Shown here: positions 1 through 7,286 of the stretch, in pieces
Layout of the letters: every line of letters starts with the position of its first letter
Position numbering within the stretch: the stretch's first letter is position 1
Origin: CAYLLT01 sp964591605
GTDB taxonomy: Bacteria; Planctomycetota; Phycisphaerae; UBA1845; PWPN01
DNA: 20,673 nucleotides
Assembly (NCBI GenBank): GCA_964591605.1
Contig: CAZQEN010000107.1
Coordinates: 1-20,673 of the forward strand
Direction: 5' to 3'
Notes under the pieces: generated by a model
What the model was told of the DNA's origin: nothing
Databases searched by the model: none
Seen by the model: only the letters and a program-made list of their open reading frames with translations
Translations under genes and position numbers: made by a program

Positions 1-317
1 CCGTCCGGGTGTTCCTCGAGCAGCAGGTGCTCTACGGGCCGGGCAAGGCCGCCAACGCGGGGGGCGTGTCGGTGTCGGGCCTCGAGATGACGCAGAACGC
101 CGGCTGCATGCGCCGCTCGCCGAATGAGGTTGATGCCCAGCTCCAGACGATCATGAGATCGATCCACGCCAACTGCGTGCGCTACGGCACCAACGGCAAC
201 GGTCGGCTGAACGGGAATGGAAACGGCCGCGCCGGTTTTGTGAACTATCTGCAGGGCGCCAACATCGCCGGCTTCATCAAGGTCGCCGACGCCATGCTGC
301 AGCAGGGCCTGTATTAA
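1..317 (+). CDS. gdhA: Glutamate dehydrogenase (NADP-type family), C-terminal part
   Basis: This is the 3' end of a gene that begins outside the window; the reading frame starts at base 3 and ends with TAA at 315-317, leaving 104 residues. The protein interconverts glutamate with 2-oxoglutarate plus ammonium in the cytoplasm. The family is recognised from the C-terminal landmarks GPGKAANAGGV, SGLEM and QGANIAGFIKVADAM, which match the hexameric bacterial GdhA type closely. The region between CVRYG and NYLQGAN is unusual: it carries an asparagine/glycine-rich stretch of about 18 residues where, from memory, E. coli GdhA has about seven, so a small low-complexity insertion is present. Cofactor preference cannot be read from this fragment. 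Nothing nearby is obviously linked in function. Confidence 0.93.
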   Translation, partial: VRVFLEQQVLYGPGKAANAGGVSVSGLEMTQNAGCMRRSPNEVDAQLQTIMRSIHANCVRYGTNGNGRLNGNGNGRAGFVNYLQGANIAGFIKVADAMLQQGLY

Positions 318-691
318 GCTGCCTTCGAAAGTCCCGCCTCGGGAGGCCGGCGGTTGACCGCCGAGCACTCCCGGGCGGCCCCGAAGCCGTGCGGTGTCTC
401 CAGCGCTGGATGGAGGACACCGGCAGCCACAGGGACTTCTTCCCCCAAGACCAGACCCGCCGATGACCATCGCTCCTGGAGGAGAGAGCGTGGAAATCAG
501 CGAACTGTCACTATGGAGTTCATACCTCACCCAAACGACAGGACGTGTCGGTCCTAACGCCCGCCCAACCCCGACAGATCATGACGGACCCGCCACATCT
601 GGTATGGGGAGCACTCCCCCGGCCACATGGGGTAGAGAGCCGCTGCGGACAAGAATTGCTGAGAATTCCGGCGAGTTAGGGTTGAAAGGGA
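318..691. other. Gene-free stretch between gdhA and the WYL regulator gene
   Basis: No convincing coding sequence was found on either strand: the short open frames are rich in Arg, Pro and Ser and lack a ribosome binding site or recognisable motif. Besides the hairpins at 336-363 there is a weak inverted repeat CGACA/TGTCG at 536-550. The stretch lies between the ends of two converging genes, so it probably holds termination signals. Confidence 0.5.
336..363 (+). terminator. Two adjacent GC hairpins after gdhA, possible terminator
   Basis: Starting 19 bases after the gdhA stop are two small GC-rich stem-loops side by side: GCCTC/GAGGC (336-347) and CGGCGG-TTGA-CCGCCG (348-363). No T-run follows, so this is not a classical intrinsic terminator. 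Position is the main argument. Confidence 0.3.
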
Positions 692-1717
692 CTATGTGGC
701 GTAGCGCTCGGCGGTGGCCAGCAGCTCGTGACGGATCTCTTCGCGGAGCCAGGTGGGCGAGATGACGACTGCCTGTTCGCCGAAACCCTTGAGCCAGCGT
801 TTGAACTCGACGGTGTCGCACAGCTCGAAGGTGGCGATGAGGGCCTCGTGGTCGTCGCCGGCGGGTTCGAAGAGCGTGCCTTCGGACGCGATCCACTCCA
901 GCCGTTGACTGTCGTGCCAGATCCGCTCCTCGACCATCCCGGCGGCCGGCCCCGTGAATCGCACGCTGATCTGCAGCGGCCGGCCCTCCCGCTGAACGAT
1001 GCCGAAGCTGTTGCGGAACAGATGCTCCAGGTCGAAGTCTTCGGGACGCACGAAGGTCTGACGGGTCAGCTCGACGCCCAGAATCCGGCTGACCTTGAAC
1101 ACCCGCAGTGCCCCGGCCCGATGCGAGTGGCCGACCAGGAACAGATCATCCAGATGCAGGACCAGCCCGTACGGATCGTACAACGTCTGGTATTCCTCCT
1201 GCCGCCACAGGGAGCGGTACGCGACCTGCACGGTCAGGTTCTCACGGATTGCCTGGTTGAGAATCCGCAGCTCCTGGGCGTGCCGGGAGTAGTCGGTGGC
1301 CGCGAACGGCCGCACCGTGATCAGGCCGCTCAGACCGGCGAAGTAATCACGGGCCTTCTGGGGGATCATGCTGCGGATCTTCTCCAGAACGCTGTCGAAG
1401 CCCTCCGCAAAGGGTGTGCCGGTCAGAGGCGCGGACAGTTCCCTGGCCAGATGCAGCGAGACCGCCTCGGTCATGCTGAGATTGATGCCGCCGGTCTTGA
1501 AGAACGAGGGAGGCATCCGCCAGAACCGCTTGCCGAACTCGTCCGTCTCAAACAGGATCGGGAAACCCAGGTCCCGCAGGAACTCCAGATCCCGCTGGAT
1601 CGTGCGCTCCGACACGCCGAAGTCGCCGGCCAGTTGCTGCAGGGGAATCCCTTCGCCCCGGGTCTGGAGCGTCTTCAGCAGGTTCCACTGGCGCTCGATC
1701 TGCTCGCCGACGGCCAT
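692..1717 (-). CDS. HTH and WYL domain transcriptional regulator
   Basis: This is a predicted cytoplasmic DNA-binding regulator of 341 residues. Residues about 9-60 form a helix-turn-helix of the HTH_11/DeoR-like kind, with VSERTIQRDLEFL as recognition region. Residues about 150-225 are a WYL ligand-sensing domain (YDPYGLVLH, then LFLVGHSH and LRVFKVSRI), and about 245-335 match the C-terminal WCX extension. Length is typical for the family. The frame is open upstream to 1798, but the ATG at 1717 is preferred because GAGGCGAG lies just before it and the homologous region begins a few residues later. WYL regulators are known to sense ligands that include nucleic acids and often control stress, DNA-repair or defence genes; the target here is unknown. 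It follows the secretion operon on the same strand after 111 bases and may be co-transcribed or have its own promoter. Confidence 0.9.
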   Translation of the reverse strand: MAVGEQIERQWNLLKTLQTRGEGIPLQQLAGDFGVSERTIQRDLEFLRDLGFPILFETDEFGKRFWRMPPSFFKTGGINLSMTEAVSLHLARELSAPLTGTPFAEGFDSVLEKIRSMIPQKARDYFAGLSGLITVRPFAATDYSRHAQELRILNQAIRENLTVQVAYRSLWRQEEYQTLYDPYGLVLHLDDLFLVGHSHRAGALRVFKVSRILGVELTRQTFVRPEDFDLEHLFRNSFGIVQREGRPLQISVRFTGPAAGMVEERIWHDSQRLEWIASEGTLFEPAGDDHEALIATFELCDTVEFKRWLKGFGEQAVVISPTWLREEIRHELLATAERYAT

Positions 1718-1747
1718 GTCTCGCCTCGTCCATGTGCGGAAGGCCCC

Positions 1748-1772
1748 ATGATAACCGCTGCCCGCCTGTAAA
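1748..1772 (-). promoter_or_regulatory. Weak promoter-like boxes upstream of the WYL gene
   Basis: Read on the minus strand, TTTACA (1767-1772) and TATCAT (1748-1753) resemble sigma-70 -35 and -10 boxes at five of six positions each. The spacer is only 13 bases, shorter than the usual 16-18, so this is a tentative call. It lies about 30 bases before the chosen start codon. Confidence 0.2.
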
Positions 1773-1828
1773 CAGAAGAGCCCGACACAACCCGTCACGC
1801 ACCGGGATCAGGAGACGACGGATCGCGC

Positions 1829-2230
1829 TTAACCCGCCGGCTGGGATGCCGGCATGGGAAGATCGAATTCCTGGATGCTGCTGTACGGCCCCCACTCGGC
1901 CCGTGCCGCCACGCGGCAGACCGACCGGCCCTCCTTCGCCACCACCTCAATAGTTGCAGCTCCCGTCATCTTCGGCGGCACCAGCGCGGCTACGTCGAGC
2001 TCCATCGGCGCAGCGGGCGGCGTCATCGACCAGGCCGGCCATTGCGAACGCGCGTAGTTGGCCGCACTCGCGGCGATGGCCCGTGAGACCAGCCGCACGC
2101 GGTCGGCCTGGCGCTGCCGGTGCTGGTGCGTCAGGTTCGCCCCCAGGACAGCGAACACGCCGGCCACGATGGTCATCACCATCACCACGATCGTGAGCAT
2201 CACGCCACGGCGCTGCGGGAGGCTTGTCAT
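1829..2230 (-). CDS. Small pseudopilin-like membrane protein, last gene of the secretion operon
   Basis: This 133-residue protein has a short basic leader ending QRRG followed by a long hydrophobic helix (residues about 10-32), the layout of a type IV prepilin-like N-terminus. The position equivalent to Glu+5 of the mature protein is Ile (VMLTI), so the canonical glutamate is missing, as is known for GspK-type tip pseudopilins. The rest looks like a small periplasmic domain. The start ATG at 2230 has a strong GAGGAGG site upstream and overlaps the stop of the preceding gene as ATGA, indicating translational coupling. Within the operon it is a candidate minor pseudopilin of the type II secretion-like machine. 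At 133 residues it is far shorter than classical GspK, so the exact equivalent is not assigned. Confidence 0.7.
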   Translation of the reverse strand: MTSLPQRRGVMLTIVVMVMTIVAGVFAVLGANLTHQHRQRQADRVRLVSRAIAASAANYARSQWPAWSMTPPAAPMELDVAALVPPKMTGAATIEVVAKEGRSVCRVAARAEWGPYSSIQEFDLPMPASQPAG

Positions 2231-2718
2231 GAGGCGCCTCCTCTTCCGATCTGTGCGGCCGCGGCACATTTCTGCGGCATCGGCGGCCCCTTTTCGACGG
2301 GCACCTCGGCGCGGAACGTCACCCATGCCACGCGCGGCTCGCCGCCCATCGTTTCCATCGCGAACTGCACGTGGACGACGTCGAACGTCCAGGAGAACGA
2401 GACTTCGGGCTCGACCCCCGGCTGCTGCGTGCGGGTCACCTGCCGGTTCGCGGAGCGGTAGGTCACGCCCGCCAGACGCAGCGTACTACCCGTCTCGTCC
2501 GATTCCACCTCCGCCGCCGTTGCCTGAGCCGCGTCAAGCTGAATCCGCCGGACCAGGTCCGCCATCCGTGCCTGCTCCGCGGCCTCGCGCCGCACCCGCT
2601 CCTGAAACCGCAGCATGCCGTTGGTGACCTGGAAGGCGACCGCGCCGATCGCCACGATCAGCGGCAACATGCCCAGAACCTGCGTCAGAGACACGCCGCG
2701 GCGTCGATGACGGTTCAT
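2227..2718 (-). CDS. Minor pseudopilin-like protein (GspJ-like)
   Basis: This 163-residue protein begins with a basic leader MNRHRRRG and a hydrophobic helix of about 23 residues, consistent with cleavage after Gly8 by a prepilin peptidase. Mature position +5 is Gln (VSLTQ) instead of the usual Glu. After the helix comes an amphipathic stretch (QERVRREAAEQARMADLVRRIQLDAAQ) and then a beta-rich region ending in FRAEVPV, reminiscent of GspJ-like minor pseudopilins where LxxDLxxA patterns follow the helix. It overlaps both neighbours by ATGA junctions, so the three pseudopilin-like genes are translationally coupled. The expected role is assembly or tipping of the periplasmic pseudopilus. GspJ identity is an inference from size, layout and operon position. 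Confidence 0.72.
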   Translation of the reverse strand: MNRHRRRGVSLTQVLGMLPLIVAIGAVAFQVTNGMLRFQERVRREAAEQARMADLVRRIQLDAAQATAAEVESDETGSTLRLAGVTYRSANRQVTRTQQPGVEPEVSFSWTFDVVHVQFAMETMGGEPRVAWVTFRAEVPVEKGPPMPQKCAAAAQIGRGGAS

Positions 2719-3104
2719 GGTTTGCCCTCCGCCGGCACATACGCGCTGACCTGTTCATGCACCGCCTTGCCGCTTGACAGGACGACCTCCGCGCGGATCG
2801 TGATGCGATCGAAACCCTGCCACGGCCCCTGGCCCGGCTCGCGATTGGTCTTGAGCGTGATCTCCTCGGGAATCACCCCCGGCGGTGGCAGCGAATCGAG
2901 CGGCGCCCCCGCCTGATACCGCTGCAACTGGGCATCCACCGCCCAGACGGCCGCATGCCGCCAGAAAGCGGCCGTGCTCGTCCGGCGATAGCTGAACATG
3001 GCATCCGCCGCCAGCCCGGACAGCAGCATCATCAGCACCAGGCCCACCAGCACCTCGGTGCTGATGATGGCCCGGCACTTCCTGGTTGTCGCATGATTGC
3101 TCAT
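2715..3104 (-). CDS. Minor pseudopilin-like protein (GspI/GspH-like)
   Basis: This 129-residue protein has a 12-residue leader ending RKCRA followed by IISTEVLVGLVLMMLL. If cleavage occurs after Ala12, Glu17 falls at the conserved mature +5 position, so of the three small proteins this one fits the prepilin rule best, although the residue before cleavage is Ala and not the usual Gly. The hydrophobic helix is followed by a small periplasmic domain. The frame is open to 3164, but the ATG at 3104 places the leader correctly and starts one base after the stop of the GspF-like gene. Its own stop overlaps the next gene as ATGA. Predicted role: minor pseudopilin priming or capping the pseudopilus. 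Confidence 0.75.
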   Translation of the reverse strand: MSNHATTRKCRAIISTEVLVGLVLMMLLSGLAADAMFSYRRTSTAAFWRHAAVWAVDAQLQRYQAGAPLDSLPPPGVIPEEITLKTNREPGQGPWQGFDRITIRAEVVLSSGKAVHEQVSAYVPAEGKP

Positions 3105-3105
3105 C

Positions 3106-4572
3106 TCAGTTACCCGATGCCACCGCATTGATGAGGAACACCAGCGGCTCGAAGAGCGCCACAACGACCGTGCCGACGATCGCCCCCAGCATCAGGGTCG
3201 CCAACGGCCAGGCCAGACTGCGCAGCACGATCCACAGCCGGTTGACGAGGGCATCATGGTAATCGGCCGCGTAACGCAACCCGGCCTCCACGTCGCCGCC
3301 CCGCTGCTCACCACCCAGCGCCACTGCGGTCACCTCGTCCAGATCGGCCTGCTGAGCCGCCGACCGCACGGGCACTCCCGACGCGAGCAGATCGGCAAAT
3401 CGCCGGATTCGCGGTCGAAGCTGATCGTTCACGTCGATCCCGGTCGCCAGCCGCACTGCCGCCTCCAGGTTCATGCCCGCGCGGACGCCGAGCCGCACCG
3501 TCCGCAGGACGGCCGCCATCCCGGCGCCGAACTGCGCCCGATGCCAGCCCGGCGTGTTCCACCGGATCCAGTCCGCTATCTGCGAGCTGACGGCCAGATC
3601 GGGCACCCGCCGCGGCCGCAGGCTCAGATAAACCCCGACCGGAAGCGCGAGAAATACCAGAAAGCCCAGCAGGGTGGCCAGAGCAGCCAGTGCGCCGTTC
3701 CTCGTGATCGTTTCCGCGGCGCCGATCAACGCCATGGTCACCGGCGGCAGCTCCGTTCCGAAGTCCTTGAAGATCTCTTTGAACTTGGGAATGATCGCCA
3801 CGAGAATGCCCGAAACGATCAGGAACGTGAACAGCAGCACACAGAGGACATAGGGCCAGACCGAAACGTCTATCCGCTCCTGCCGGCGGGCCCGCTCGAC
3901 GAGAAGCGCCTCGGCCTGATCCAGCGCTGCGCTGAGCTGACCCGACCGTTCACCGGCCATGATCAGACTCAGCGGCAGCGACGGACAGTCCGGAAAGCCG
4001 CGGCGGACCGCCTCCGACAGGCAGGCCCCCTGGGCGAGCAGCGCGGCGATGCGATACAGATGGATGCGAACCGCTCCCTTTTCCGAGTCGGCGGCCAGCC
4101 GCAGCCCCGTTGCCAGCGGAAGGTTCTGCCGAACCACCATCGCCAGCGTCCCGATCACGAGGCGGTGCGTCGTCCGCTGGCGGAGCCACGCCGTCGACAG
4201 GCGATAGAGAATGTAGACGCCCCCGACGAGAATCAGGATCGCGCTGATCACGAGCAGCGCCACCGCCAGGTCTTTCTGGTTGAGCCCGACCGCCAGGAAC
4301 GCGGCCAGACACGCAATGGGGATCGCCAGCAGGATCAGCCCCTTGGCGATCGAGAGATCGAGCCAGGATTCACCGCCGTCCTCGAACCGGCGCATCAGGC
4401 GGCTCCGCACGAACATGAACGCCAGGAACGCCAGACCGCTGACGATGCCCACGACGCCGATCGCCACGCCAATCTCCGGCGCCTCGGCGGTGATCCAGGC
4501 ATTGGTGGAAGCAATCGCCGCCACCACGGCGACCACCACGAGAACAATCAGCAATTCATGAGAGGTCTTCAT
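3106..4572 (-). CDS. GspF-like inner-membrane protein with four extra N-terminal membrane helices
   Basis: This 488-residue polytopic membrane protein is a second GspF/PilC-type platform protein. Two type II secretion F domains are visible, about residues 140-262 and 350-475. The signature IPKFKEIFKDFGTELP (261-276) is the same motif as in the GspF encoded just upstream. Unlike ordinary GspF, which begins with a short soluble region and totals about 400 residues, this protein starts with four predicted membrane segments (about 7-22, 34-57, 76-97 and 102-124). Start ATG 4572 is preceded by GAGAAGG. It lies 21 bases after gspF and one base before the first pseudopilin gene. Its function could be an alternative platform or a heteromeric partner of GspF; this is inferred from similarity and operon position. 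Confidence 0.85.
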   Translation of the reverse strand: MKTSHELLIVLVVVAVVAAIASTNAWITAEAPEIGVAIGVVGIVSGLAFLAFMFVRSRLMRRFEDGGESWLDLSIAKGLILLAIPIACLAAFLAVGLNQKDLAVALLVISAILILVGGVYILYRLSTAWLRQRTTHRLVIGTLAMVVRQNLPLATGLRLAADSEKGAVRIHLYRIAALLAQGACLSEAVRRGFPDCPSLPLSLIMAGERSGQLSAALDQAEALLVERARRQERIDVSVWPYVLCVLLFTFLIVSGILVAIIPKFKEIFKDFGTELPPVTMALIGAAETITRNGALAALATLLGFLVFLALPVGVYLSLRPRRVPDLAVSSQIADWIRWNTPGWHRAQFGAGMAAVLRTVRLGVRAGMNLEAAVRLATGIDVNDQLRPRIRRFADLLASGVPVRSAAQQADLDEVTAVALGGEQRGGDVEAGLRYAADYHDALVNRLWIVLRSLAWPLATLMLGAIVGTVVVALFEPLVFLINAVASGN

Positions 4573-4593
4573 AAAACCTTCTCTGTGCCAGGC

Positions 4594-5808
4594 TCACCCG
4601 CCGCCGCTGACCGAGTTGACCAGTTGCACCAGCGGGAGGAACAGCCCCAGGATGACGAAGCCGATCAGGATACCGATCAGGATGATCATCACCGGATACA
4701 GGAACATGCGCAGCATCGTCTGGCTGTGCAGGGCACGGTTTTCGTACGACACCGACAGCCTGGCGATCGCCGAGGGCAGCTCTTCGCGCCCGGTCGCCAC
4801 CTGCACACAGAAACCGAACAGCGACGGGATCACGCGGGCCGACTGGTTGGCGACGAAGATCGAATGGCCGCGCTCGACCTCGGCGGCAAGCCATTCGGCA
4901 TCGCGCCGCAGCAGGGCGCTGCCCGTCGCGTCGGCGCTGAGCCGCATCGCCTGCGGCAGCGGAATGTTCGTGGCCACCGCCGTCGAGACGCTGCGCAGAA
5001 AGCGGGCGATGAGCGAGGCCTTGTGCACCCGTCCCACCACCGGAATGGCGAGGACCAGCGACTCACGCACGGCCCGCCCGCCCCGGCTGTAACGCATCAG
5101 GTGCCAGATCAGCACCAGAATCACCGGTATCGCACAAACGATCACCCAACCCGGCGGCGTCCCCTGGGTGAACCACTCGGCGGTGCCCAGAAGTGCGGTC
5201 GTCAGGCCGGGCAGTCGCGTCCCGAAATCCTGGAAAATCTCTTTGAACTCCGGGATCACATAGATGAAGATCCCCGAGACCACCACGAACGCCAGAATGA
5301 CCACGAGCAGCGGATAGCTGGCCAGCTCCCAGACCATCCGTCGCGTATTCCCTGTGAGCCGCAGATGCTGGTTGAGATTCAGCAAGGTTGCCGGCAGTTC
5401 GCCGGACTGGATCCCCGCCCGGATGACGCGGCTGTAGAGCACCGGCAGTCCGGCCTCGCGCACGGCAATCGCCTGATCGAGCGGAATGCCGCGACGCAGA
5501 TCGTCGACCAGCGCCTCGATCCATCGCCGCAGGTGCGGCGAGCGGAGATCCCGCGCGAGCTGCGCGAGCCCCTCGTCCAGGGCGATCCCCGCCTCAGCCA
5601 GCGAAGCCAACTGTTCGTTGAAGAAGATCAGGTCTTCCTCGCCCAGCGGCGCGGCACGGCGGGGCGGCGGGCCGGCGCTGGTGAGCTCGCGAACCTCGAC
5701 GCCCATTCTGGCCAGGTCGTCCCGCGCCTGCTCGGAGGAGGCAGCCTCGATCCGGCCGGCCATCGCCGTCCCGCCGCGCGTCAGACCTTCGTACTCGAAC
5801 CATCCCAT
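4594..5808 (-). CDS. gspF: Type II secretion / type IV pilus inner-membrane platform protein GspF
   Basis: This 404-residue protein has the full GspF/PilC layout: a short N-terminal region (MGWFEYEGLTRGG...GRIEA), a first F domain about residues 58-180, membrane segments around 165-190 and 222-240, a second F domain about 265-385 and a last membrane helix near the C-terminus (MIILIGILIGFVILGLFLPL). The motif IPEFKEIFQDFGTRLP is characteristic. The protein would form the cytoplasmic-membrane platform that couples the ATPase to pseudopilin assembly. Start ATG 5808 has AGGGGAA upstream. The gene lies 58 bases downstream of the ATPase gene. Length agrees with the family, and the family assignment is secure. 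Whether the system works in secretion or in a pilus cannot be settled from this gene alone. Confidence 0.93.
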   Translation of the reverse strand: MGWFEYEGLTRGGTAMAGRIEAASSEQARDDLARMGVEVRELTSAGPPPRRAAPLGEEDLIFFNEQLASLAEAGIALDEGLAQLARDLRSPHLRRWIEALVDDLRRGIPLDQAIAVREAGLPVLYSRVIRAGIQSGELPATLLNLNQHLRLTGNTRRMVWELASYPLLVVILAFVVVSGIFIYVIPEFKEIFQDFGTRLPGLTTALLGTAEWFTQGTPPGWVIVCAIPVILVLIWHLMRYSRGGRAVRESLVLAIPVVGRVHKASLIARFLRSVSTAVATNIPLPQAMRLSADATGSALLRRDAEWLAAEVERGHSIFVANQSARVIPSLFGFCVQVATGREELPSAIARLSVSYENRALHSQTMLRMFLYPVMIILIGILIGFVILGLFLPLVQLVNSVSGGG

Positions 5809-5866
5809 GTGTGTTCCCCTTCATGCGGGCACCGCGGGCAGAGCCGCAGAGCCAGCCAGGGTTTCG

Positions 5867-7117
5867 TCACGTCGCAGCGCCAGTGGCGACACGGCCTCCC
5901 GCGCCGGGCGCACCGCGCGCGTCGTCATCGATGCCCAGTACGCGCCGCACTTCCTCCCGCGTTGTTCGTCCCGCCTGCACCAGCCGCTGCGCATCCACCG
6001 CCACGTCGCACGCGACCGCGCTGATGAGGCCGCGCAGCTCACCCACCGGCCGGCGGGCCAGCACCGCCTGCCTGAGCGCCTCATCCATCACCACGAGCTG
6101 TCCGCACGCGGTGCGTCCGCGATAACCGGTCCCCGCGCACGAGTTGCACACGTCCGCCAGGCCCGCTTCGCCTTCGTCCTCGCCCGCTCCTTCGACCCTC
6201 GGCCCGCCGCAGTCGCTGCACACCGTCCGCAGCAGCCGCTGCGCGCAGCACACGCTCAGCGCGCTGACCACCTGGTACGGCGCAATGCCCATCTCGAGCA
6301 GCCGTGCGATCGTCTCGGCCGGATCGCCGCTGTGCATCGTGCTCATGATCAGATGCCCCGTCAGCGCTGCTTCGATTACCACATGCGCCGTCTCGGCATC
6401 GCGGATCTCGCCGACCAGAAGCACTTGCACGTCCTGACGCAGCAGCGAGCGCATCGCCCGGGCATAGTTCAGCTCGCCGTGAGGTGAAATCTGGATCTGG
6501 GCCATGCCGTCCACGCGCTGCTCGACCGGGTCTTCCAGGCTGACCACGCTGCGGCCGGGCTGGGCCGCCAGGATGTGCCGGGCGAGGGCATAGAGCGTGG
6601 TGCTTTTTCCGCTGCCCGCCGGCCCGGTGACCAGGATGAGGCCCTGTGGCCGCTCGACCGCCGTACGAAGCGCACCGACCAGCGGAGAAGGCAGACCCAG
6701 ATCCGCCAGACCGCTCACCTGCCCGACCCGGTAGAGGAACCGGACCGCCGCCCGCTCGCCGCGGACGGTGGGAAACGTGGCCACCCGCACGTCGATGGCG
6801 CCCAGGCGCTCCGCCAGCCGGCCCTTCGCAACGAAGGCACCCTCCTGTGGCACATCCGTCCGATAAGTCAGCAGACCGCCCAGCACCTTCAGGCGGGCGA
6901 CGACGTTCTCCGCGAGGGACGCCGGAAGCTCATCCGCATCGTGCAGCACCCCATCGACCCGATACCGAACGCGCATTCCTCGCTCAAACGGCTCAAAATG
7001 CACGTCGCTGGCCTGCCGGGCCACTGCCCGCGCGAGCAGTCCATCGACGAGGTCCACGACCCCGTCATCCGCTCCCCGTCCGCCACGGACGATGCGTTCC
7101 TGGTCCAGAATCCTCAC
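5867..7117 (-). CDS. gspE: Type II secretion ATPase, GspE/PulE family, short form
   Basis: This 416-residue cytoplasmic ATPase powers pseudopilus assembly. All catalytic signatures are present: Walker A GPAGSGKST (165-173), Asp box SLEDPVE (193-199), Walker B VLLVGEIRD (232-240) and His box TGHLIMSTMHSGD (253-265). Zinc-type cysteine pairs C300/C303 and C324/C327 (CSDC and CNSC) mark the PulE/PilB group and not PilT. The protein starts almost directly at the ASDVHFEPF region and lacks the long N-terminal domain that gives typical GspE about 500-570 residues. GTG at 7117 is chosen because GGGAGG precedes it by eight bases; a GTG at 7171 in the same frame has no such site. It is the first gene of the minus-strand operon and diverges from the sigma factor gene at 7287. 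Confidence 0.93.
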   Translation of the reverse strand: MRILDQERIVRGGRGADDGVVDLVDGLLARAVARQASDVHFEPFERGMRVRYRVDGVLHDADELPASLAENVVARLKVLGGLLTYRTDVPQEGAFVAKGRLAERLGAIDVRVATFPTVRGERAAVRFLYRVGQVSGLADLGLPSPLVGALRTAVERPQGLILVTGPAGSGKSTTLYALARHILAAQPGRSVVSLEDPVEQRVDGMAQIQISPHGELNYARAMRSLLRQDVQVLLVGEIRDAETAHVVIEAALTGHLIMSTMHSGDPAETIARLLEMGIAPYQVVSALSVCCAQRLLRTVCSDCGGPRVEGAGEDEGEAGLADVCNSCAGTGYRGRTACGQLVVMDEALRQAVLARRPVGELRGLISAVACDVAVDAQRLVQAGRTTREEVRRVLGIDDDARGAPGAGGRVATGAAT

Positions 7118-7191
7118 GCCGCGAACCTCCCGGATGAAAAGGACTTCCAGTCCGCAGATTACGAAGCTCACCGCAGGTCATTGTTAGCGTC

Positions 7192-7213
7192 GAACTTCGG
7201 CGGAACTTCGCCG
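7192..7213. promoter_or_regulatory. Tandem 11-bp repeat GAACTTCGSCG in the divergent promoter region
   Basis: Two copies, GAACTTCGGCG (7192-7202) and GAACTTCGCCG (7203-7213), lie head to tail with one mismatch, between the divergent starts of the secretion operon and the sigma factor gene. GGAACTT resembles the -35 element known for many ECF sigma factors, and GGTCAGG follows at 7228-7234, similar to an ECF -10. The spacing of 19 bases is longer than the usual 15-17. The site may be an autoregulated sigma promoter or a regulator-binding repeat. Confidence 0.4.
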
Positions 7214-7286
7214 GAAACGATCGGGCCGGTCAGGACATATACACAAAGGGGGGCTTGCGCGTCTGTGTCATTCAGGGAGTCGCGAC

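Noticed and set aside
354..765. Short plus-strand open frames after gdhA
   Set aside because: No start signals, no motifs and mutually overlapping frames with noncoding composition.
728..1771. Plus-strand open frame of 347 codons opposite the WYL regulator gene
   Set aside because: Antisense shadow; the minus-strand frame has clear HTH and WYL domains.
3097..6024. Very long open frame on the plus strand (975 codons) opposite the secretion genes
   Set aside because: It is antisense to well-supported GspF-family genes. Its translation is His/Arg/Gln-rich without domains, typical of a shadow frame in GC-rich DNA.
7118..7171. Earlier GTG start at 7171 for the GspE gene
   Set aside because: No ribosome binding site precedes it, while GGGAGG stands at the right distance before GTG 7117. 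It cannot be fully excluded.
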